Shown here: positions 59,018 to 64,000 of the stretch, one piece after another | How the letters are laid out: each line of letters starts with the position of its first letter | Position numbering within the stretch: the stretch's first letter is position 1 | Origin: Dama dama | Lineage: Eukaryota; Chordata; Mammalia; Artiodactyla; Cervidae | Reading direction: 5' to 3' | Length of the DNA stretch: 64,000 bases | Assembly (NCBI RefSeq): GCF_033118175.1 | Contig: NC_083685.1 | Span: 121,218,501-121,282,500, forward strand | Translations under genes and position numbers: made by a program | The notes under the pieces: model-generated | Databases searched by the model: none | What the model was told of the DNA's origin: nothing | Seen by the model: only the letters and a program-made list of their open reading frames with translations

Positions 59018-60170
59018 GAGAGGGAGGAGCCAAGATGGCGGAGGAGTAGGACGGGGAGACCACTTTCTCTCCTACAAATTCATCAAAAGAATAACTGAAC
59101 GCAGAGCAAACTTCGCAAAACAACTTCTGATCGCTAGCTGAGGTCATCAGGCGCCCAGAAAAGCAGCCCATTGTCTTCGAAAGGAGGTAGGACAAAATAT
59201 AAAAGATAAAAAGTGAGACAAAAGAGCTAAGGACGGAGATCCGTCCCGGGTGCTCTTAGGCGGCATTGCTTGGGGTAGGGTCCGGGCCTGAGTGCCCTGA
59301 GGACAATCGGAGGGAGCTTCTGTGAGTTGCCAACATGAACTGTGGGAGACCAGAGGAGAGAGAGTAAATTAACCAGCCCGAACACACTGCCGGCCGTTCG
59401 CAGAACAAAGAGACCGAGAGGGTCCAGAGAGGAGCTCGCAAGCTGCGGACCGGCCCAGCCCCGCCGGAGGCAGGAGGCAGGGGGGAGGGGAAGGTCGCGG
59501 CGAGACACAGGGCGCAGGCACCCGACCGGCGCGGGCGGGGACTGGGGCTGGGGACGCGGAGGGCAGAAGGCGCGCGCACCCGACTGGCGCCAGCGGAAAC
59601 TGAGACTGGGTCCGCGGAGGGGAGGGGGCGCGCCACACCTGGGGAGAGTGAGCCCACCAAGCCCCTGGCTGCCTGGACCGCTCTGACGGGGAAGGCACTG
59701 AGAGCGGGCGCAGCTTTTCCCTCTGCGCTTTTGTGGAACACCCGAGGGCTGGAACCTCGCGCAGCGCGGGGCGCGCTCCATATAGAACAGCCGGGAGCCT
59801 GAGCAGCGCAGAAGGAGAGAGCAGCGTCAGCCCCTCCTGGCAGCCCCAGCCCATCCCCGCGGCGCAAGCCCCGCGGCGCAAGCCCCTCCCCGCAGAGCGA
59901 CGGAACTAGCTACCTGAATAAGAGTCCACCTCCGCCCGCCTGTGTCAGGGCGGAAATGAGGCTCTGAAGAGACCGGCAAACAGAAGCCAAATAAACAAAG
60001 GGAACCGCTTCAGAAGGGACTGGTGCAACAGATTAAAATCCCTCTAGGAAACATTGTCTACACCGGAGGAGCCTGTAGATATCGAGAAGCGTAAGCTGGA
60101 ACGAGGAGCTATCTGAAACTGAGCCGAACCCACACTGACCGCAACAGCTCCAGAGAAACTCCTAGATATA
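59018..60170 (+). promoter_or_regulatory. L1 5' UTR / internal promoter with CpG-rich core
   Basis: The first kilobase of the L1 has a dense CpG segment at about 59220-59960, unlike the AT-rich surroundings. In L1 elements this region holds the internal RNA polymerase II promoter and often an antisense promoter. Activity here is inferred by family analogy. The AAGATGGCGG motif near the start matches a YY1-type site. Confidence 0.6.
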
Positions 60171-60535
60171 ATTTTACTTTTTTCTCTTTTTATTTTTTCA
60201 ATTTTTTTTTTCCTTTTTTTCTTTTTTCTTTTTTATTTTTTCTCTTTTATTTTCCTTTAAAATCCCCTATTACTCCCCCATTACTCCTTAACTTTCATTT
60301 CCATAGACTTTTACGATTTTTTAATTAGGGGGAAAAAAAAAAAAAAATTTTTTTTTTCTTTTTTTTTTCTTTTTTTTCTTTTTCTTTCTTTTTCTTTCTT
60401 TTTTTCTTTCCTTTTTCTCTTCTATTTTCTATTTTTCTTTTTCTCTTATTTCTTTTAAAGTCCTCTAGTACTCCTCTACTACTCCTTAATTTTCATTTTC
60501 AATACACTATAACCTTACAAAAAAAAAAAAGAGAG
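60170..60535 (+). repeat. T-rich low-complexity tract inside the L1 5' UTR
   Basis: This tract has about 360 bases, mostly T runs broken by C, with short A runs near 60330-60350 and 60520-60530. It lies between the GC-rich promoter segment and ORF1 and is probably length-polymorphic. Confidence 0.85.
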
Positions 60536-61360
60536 AAGCCCTATTTTTAAACCGAAGATTATTCTCTCCCAATCTTGACTCTCTGTTTTCTACCTCAGAA
60601 CACCTCTATTTCCTCCTTTCCCCTTCTCTTCCCAATCCAATTCTGTGAATCTTTGTAGGTGACTGGGCTACGGAGAACACTCTGGGAACAGACAGCTGCG
60701 TAGATCTGTCTCTCTCCTCTTGAGTCCCCCTTTTTCTCCTCCTGTTCATCTCTATCTCCCTCCTCCCTCTCCTCTTCTTCATGTGACTCTGTGAACCTCT
60801 CTGGGTGTCCCTAACGGGGGAGAATCTTTTAGCCATTAACCTAGAAGTTTTCTTATCAGGGCTGCATAGTTGGAGAAGTCCTGAGACTACAGGAAGAATA
60901 AAACTGAAACCCAGAGGCAGGAGACTTAAGCCCAAAACCTGAGAACACCAGAAAACTCCTGACTACAAGGAACTTTAAGTAATAAGTGACTGTCCAAAAG
61001 CCTCCATACCTACACTGAAACCAACCACCACACAAGAGCCAATAAGTTTTAGAGCAAGACATACCACGCAAATTCTCCAGCAACGCAGGAATATAGCCCT
61101 GAACATCAACATACAGGCTGCCCAAGGTCACACCTAACACATAGACCCATCTCAAAACTCATTACTGGGCACTCCATTGCTCTCCAAAGAGTAGAAATCA
61201 AGTTCCACGCACCAGAACACTGACGCAAGCTTCCCTAACCAGGAAATCTCGACAAGCCAATCGTCTAACCCTACCCACTGGGTTAATCCTCCACAACAAA
61301 AAGGAACCACAGACCTCCAGAATACAGAAAGCCTACTCCAGATACAGCAATCTAAACAAG

Positions 61361-62287
61361 ATGAAAAGGCAAAGAAATACCCAACAGGTAAAGGAACATG
61401 AAAAATGCCCACCAAGTCAAACAAAAGAGGAGGAGATAGGGAATCTACCTGAAAAAGAATTTAGAATAATGATAATAAAAATGATCCAAAATCTTGAGAA
61501 CAAAATGGAGTTACAGATAAATAGCCTGGAAACAAAGATTGAAAAGATTCAAGAACTGTTTAATAAAGACCTAGAAGAAATAAAAAAGAGTCAATCACAA
61601 ATGAATAATGCAATGAATGAGATCAAAAACACTTTGGAGGGAACCAAGAGTAGAATAACGGAGGCAGAAGATAGGATAAGTGAGGTAGAAGATAAAATGG
61701 TGGAAATAAATGAAGCAGAGAGGAAAAAAGAAAAAAGGATCACAAGAAATGAGGACAACCTCAGGGACCTCTGGGACACTGTGAAACGCCCCAACATTCG
61801 AATCATAGGAGTTCCAGAAGAAGAAGACAAAAAGAAAGGCCATGAGAAAATACTCGAGGAGATAATAGCTGAAAACTTCCCTAAAATGGGGAAGGAAATA
61901 GCCACCCAAGTCCAAGAAACCCAGAGAGTCCCAAACAGGATAAACCCAAGGCGAAACACCCCAAGACACATATTAATCAAATTAACAAAGATCAAACACA
62001 AAGAACAAATATTAAAAGCAGCAAGGGAAAAACAACAAATAACACACAAAGGGATTCCCATAAGGATAACAGCTGATCTATCAATAGAAACCCTCCAGGC
62101 CAGAAGGGAATGGCAGGACGTACTGAAAGTAATGAAAGAGAATAACCTACAACCTAGATTACTGTATCCAGCAAGGATCTCATTCAGATATGAAGGAGAA
62201 TTTAAAAGCTTTACAGATAAGCAAAAGCTGAGAGAATTCAGCACCACCAAACCAGCTCTTCAACAAATGCTAAAGCATCTTCACTAG
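61361..62287 (+). CDS. L1 ORF1p, RNA-binding chaperone (308 aa)
   Basis: ORF1p is the trimeric nucleic-acid chaperone that packages L1 RNA. The frame is intact, at 308 residues (human ORF1p: 338). Residues about 40-140 are Glu/Lys-rich with heptad-like spacing (coiled coil, for example ITEAEDRISEVEDKM). An RRM-like core follows, starting near PNIRIIGVPE. A C-terminal domain holds ARREWQDVLKVM and YPARISFRYEG. It ends in TAG, followed 51 bases later by the ORF2 start, a normal L1 spacing. No internal stop or frameshift is present. Confidence 0.93.
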   Translation: MKRQRNTQQVKEHEKCPPSQTKEEEIGNLPEKEFRIMIIKMIQNLENKMELQINSLETKIEKIQELFNKDLEEIKKSQSQMNNAMNEIKNTLEGTKSRITEAEDRISEVEDKMVEINEAERKKEKRITRNEDNLRDLWDTVKRPNIRIIGVPEEEDKKKGHEKILEEIIAENFPKMGKEIATQVQETQRVPNRINPRRNTPRHILIKLTKIKHKEQILKAAREKQQITHKGIPIRITADLSIETLQARREWQDVLKVMKENNLQPRLLYPARISFRYEGEFKSFTDKQKLREFSTTKPALQQMLKHLH

Positions 62288-62338
62288 ACAGGAAATGCAG
62301 AAAGGTTGTATAAACGTGAACCCAAAACAACAAAGTAA

Positions 62339-64000
62339 ATGGCAGCGGGACTACACCTATCAATAATTACCCTAAATGTAAATGGGTTGAATGCCCCAAC
62401 CAAAAGACAAAGATTGGCTGAATGGATACAAAAACAAGACCCCTATATATGCTGTCTACAAGAGACCCACCTCAAAACAAGAGACACATACAGACTAAAA
62501 GTGAAGGGCTGGAAAAAAGTATTTCATGCAAACGGAGACCAAAAGAAAGCAGGAGTCGCAATACTCATATCAGATAAAATAGACTTTCAAATAAAGGAAG
62601 TGAAAAGAGACAAAGAAGGACACTACATAATGATCAAAGGATCAATCAAAAAAGAAGATATAACAATTATAAATATATATGCACCCAACATAGGAGCACC
62701 GCAATATGTACGGCAAACGCTAACAAGTATGAAAGAGGAAATTAATAGTAACACAATAATAGTGGGAGACTTTAATACCCCACTCACAACTATGGATAAA
62801 TCAACTAAACAGAAAATTAACAAGGAAACACAAACCTTAAATGACACAATGGACCAGCTAGACCTAATTGATATCTATAGGACATTTCACCCCAAAACAA
62901 TCAACTTCACCTTTTTCTCAAGTGCACACGGAACTTTCTCCAGAATAGATCACATCCTGGGCCATAAATCTGGTCTTGGAAAATTCAAAAAAATTGAAAT
63001 CATTCCAGTCATCTTTTCTGACCACAGTGCAGTAAGATTAGATCTCAATTACAGGGAAAAAATTGTTAAAACTTCAAACATATGGAGGCTAAATAACACG
63101 CTTCTGAATAACCAACAAATCATAGAAGAAATCAAAAAAGAAATCAAAATATGTATAGAAATGAATGAAAATGAAAACACAACAACCCAAAACCTATGGG
63201 ACACTGTAAAAGCAGTGCTAAGGGGAAGGTTCATAGCATTACAGGCTTACATCAAGAAACAGGAAAAAAACCAATTAAATAACCTAACTCTACACCTAAA
63301 GCAATTAGAGAAGGAAGAAATGAAGAACCCCAGAGTTAGCAGAAGGAAAGAAATCTTAAAAATCAGGGCAGAAATAAATGCAAAAGAAACTAAAGAGACC
63401 ATAGCAAAAATCAACAAAGCTAAAAGCTGGTTTTTTGAAAAAATAAACAAAATTGACAAACCATTAGCAAGACTCATTAAGAAACAAAGAGAGAAAAACC
63501 AAATTAACAAAATTAGAAATGAAAATGGAGAGATCACAACAGACAACACTGAAATACAAAGGATCATAAGAGACTACTACCAGCAGCTCTATGCCAATAA
63601 AATGGACAACTTGGATGAAATGGACAAATTCTTAGAAAAGTATAACTTTCCAAAACTGAACCAGGAAGAAATAGAAGATCTTAACAGACCCATCACAAGC
63701 AAGGAAATCGAAACTGTCATCAAAAATCTTCCAGCAAACAAAAGCCCAGGACCAGATGGCTTCACAGCTGAATTCTACCAAAAATTTAGAGAAGAGCTAA
63801 CACCTATCTTACTCAAACTCTTCCAGAAAATTGCAGAAGAAGGTAAGCTTCCAAACTCATTCTATGAGGCCACCATCACCCTAATTCCAAAACCAGACAA
63901 AGATGCCACAAAAAAAGAAAACTACAGGCCAATATCACTGATGAACACAGATGCAAAAATCCTTAACAAAATTCTAGCAAACAGAATCCAACAACATATT
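62339..64000 (+). CDS. L1 ORF2p, endonuclease and start of reverse transcriptase (5' 554 codons)
   Basis: ORF2p carries the endonuclease and reverse transcriptase for target-primed retrotransposition. I translated the frame from ATG 62339 to the window end and met no stop. The apurinic-type endonuclease residues are all present, at one less than human numbering: N13 (LNVNGLN), E42 (CLQETHL), Y114 (NIYAPN), D144/N146 (VGDFN), D204/H205 (SRIDHIL) and D228/H229 (FSDHS). The fingers of the reverse transcriptase follow (LIPKPDKD, NYRPISLMN). The catalytic YADD box lies past the edge, so the whole ORF cannot be judged. Confidence 0.92.
   Translation, partial: MAAGLHLSIITLNVNGLNAPTKRQRLAEWIQKQDPYICCLQETHLKTRDTYRLKVKGWKKVFHANGDQKKAGVAILISDKIDFQIKEVKRDKEGHYIMIKGSIKKEDITIINIYAPNIGAPQYVRQTLTSMKEEINSNTIIVGDFNTPLTTMDKSTKQKINKETQTLNDTMDQLDLIDIYRTFHPKTINFTFFSSAHGTFSRIDHILGHKSGLGKFKKIEIIPVIFSDHSAVRLDLNYREKIVKTSNIWRLNNTLLNNQQIIEEIKKEIKICIEMNENENTTTQNLWDTVKAVLRGRFIALQAYIKKQEKNQLNNLTLHLKQLEKEEMKNPRVSRRKEILKIRAEINAKETKETIAKINKAKSWFFEKINKIDKPLARLIKKQREKNQINKIRNENGEITTDNTEIQRIIRDYYQQLYANKMDNLDEMDKFLEKYNFPKLNQEEIEDLNRPITSKEIETVIKNLPANKSPGPDGFTAEFYQKFREELTPILLKLFQKIAEEGKLPNSFYEATITLIPKPDKDATKKENYRPISLMNTDAKILNKILANRIQQHI

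Larger units (their letters stand above)
59018..64000 (+). mobile_element. Full-length-looking ruminant L1 (L1_BT type), continues past the right edge
   Basis: The element begins at its expected 5' end (GAGGGAGGAGCCAAGATGGC). It runs through a GC-rich 5' UTR, a long T-rich tract (about 60170-60530), an intact ORF1 and an open ORF2 to the end of the window. It lies in an RNF213 intron, antisense to the gene. The AAAATCCTGTTT just before it (59006-59017) has the A-rich start expected of a target-site duplication. The matching copy and poly(A) tail would lie beyond 64000. Confidence 0.95.

Noticed and set aside
61591..62250. A 219-residue hydrophobic frame on the minus strand
   Set aside because: It is exactly antisense to L1 ORF1. 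The apparent membrane protein is the shadow of Lys/Glu-rich coding DNA.
1..64000. CRISPR arrays, bacterial operons or prophage
   Set aside because: The sequence is clearly mammalian (introns, SINEs, LINEs). No regularly spaced repeat array was seen.

Overview
This is a nuclear genomic window from a ruminant, most likely a bovid such as Bos. The repeats give the clade: many Bov-tA (tRNA plus BovA) SINEs, CHR-type cetartiodactyl SINEs, a BovB (RTE) LINE fragment and a near-consensus ruminant L1. The genes are typical of a mammal, with small exons, long introns and canonical splice sites. I read them against my memory of the human proteins; no database was consulted.

Layout. Positions 1-17.5 kb are GC-rich and hold no gene I can support. 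By human synteny (RNF213 - ENDOV - NPTX1) this is probably the ENDOV/NPTX1 intergenic space. It holds MIR-like and other old repeats, a decayed L1 (13.0-14.5 kb) and two AT-rich islands that look like non-coding regulatory elements. Positions 17.5-29.0 kb hold the complete coding region of ENDOV on the minus strand in eight exons, with a CpG-rich promoter at 28.6-29.25 kb. Positions 29.25-33.9 kb are intergenic and include a 1.5-kb BovB fragment. Positions 33.9-56.3 kb hold the 3' part of RNF213 on the minus strand: 22 exons, 1,056 codons, an intact frame to the stop, and a 3' UTR. They cover the RZ zinc finger and the C-terminal domain. Positions 56.3-64 kb are RNF213 intron. They end in a full-length-looking L1 on the plus strand (from 59,018) with intact ORF1 and an open ORF2 that runs off the window edge.

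Both genes are transcribed leftward, head to tail. ENDOV is an inosine-specific endoribonuclease and RNF213 is a giant AAA+/E3 ubiquitin ligase of innate immunity. They are neighbours but not a known functional unit. I found no undescribed system. The points most worth checking are three introns with GC donors, a possible extra 3'-terminal exon in ENDOV intron 2, a possible N-terminal extension of ENDOV, the potentially intact L1 inside RNF213, and the codon matching the human moyamoya site R4810.
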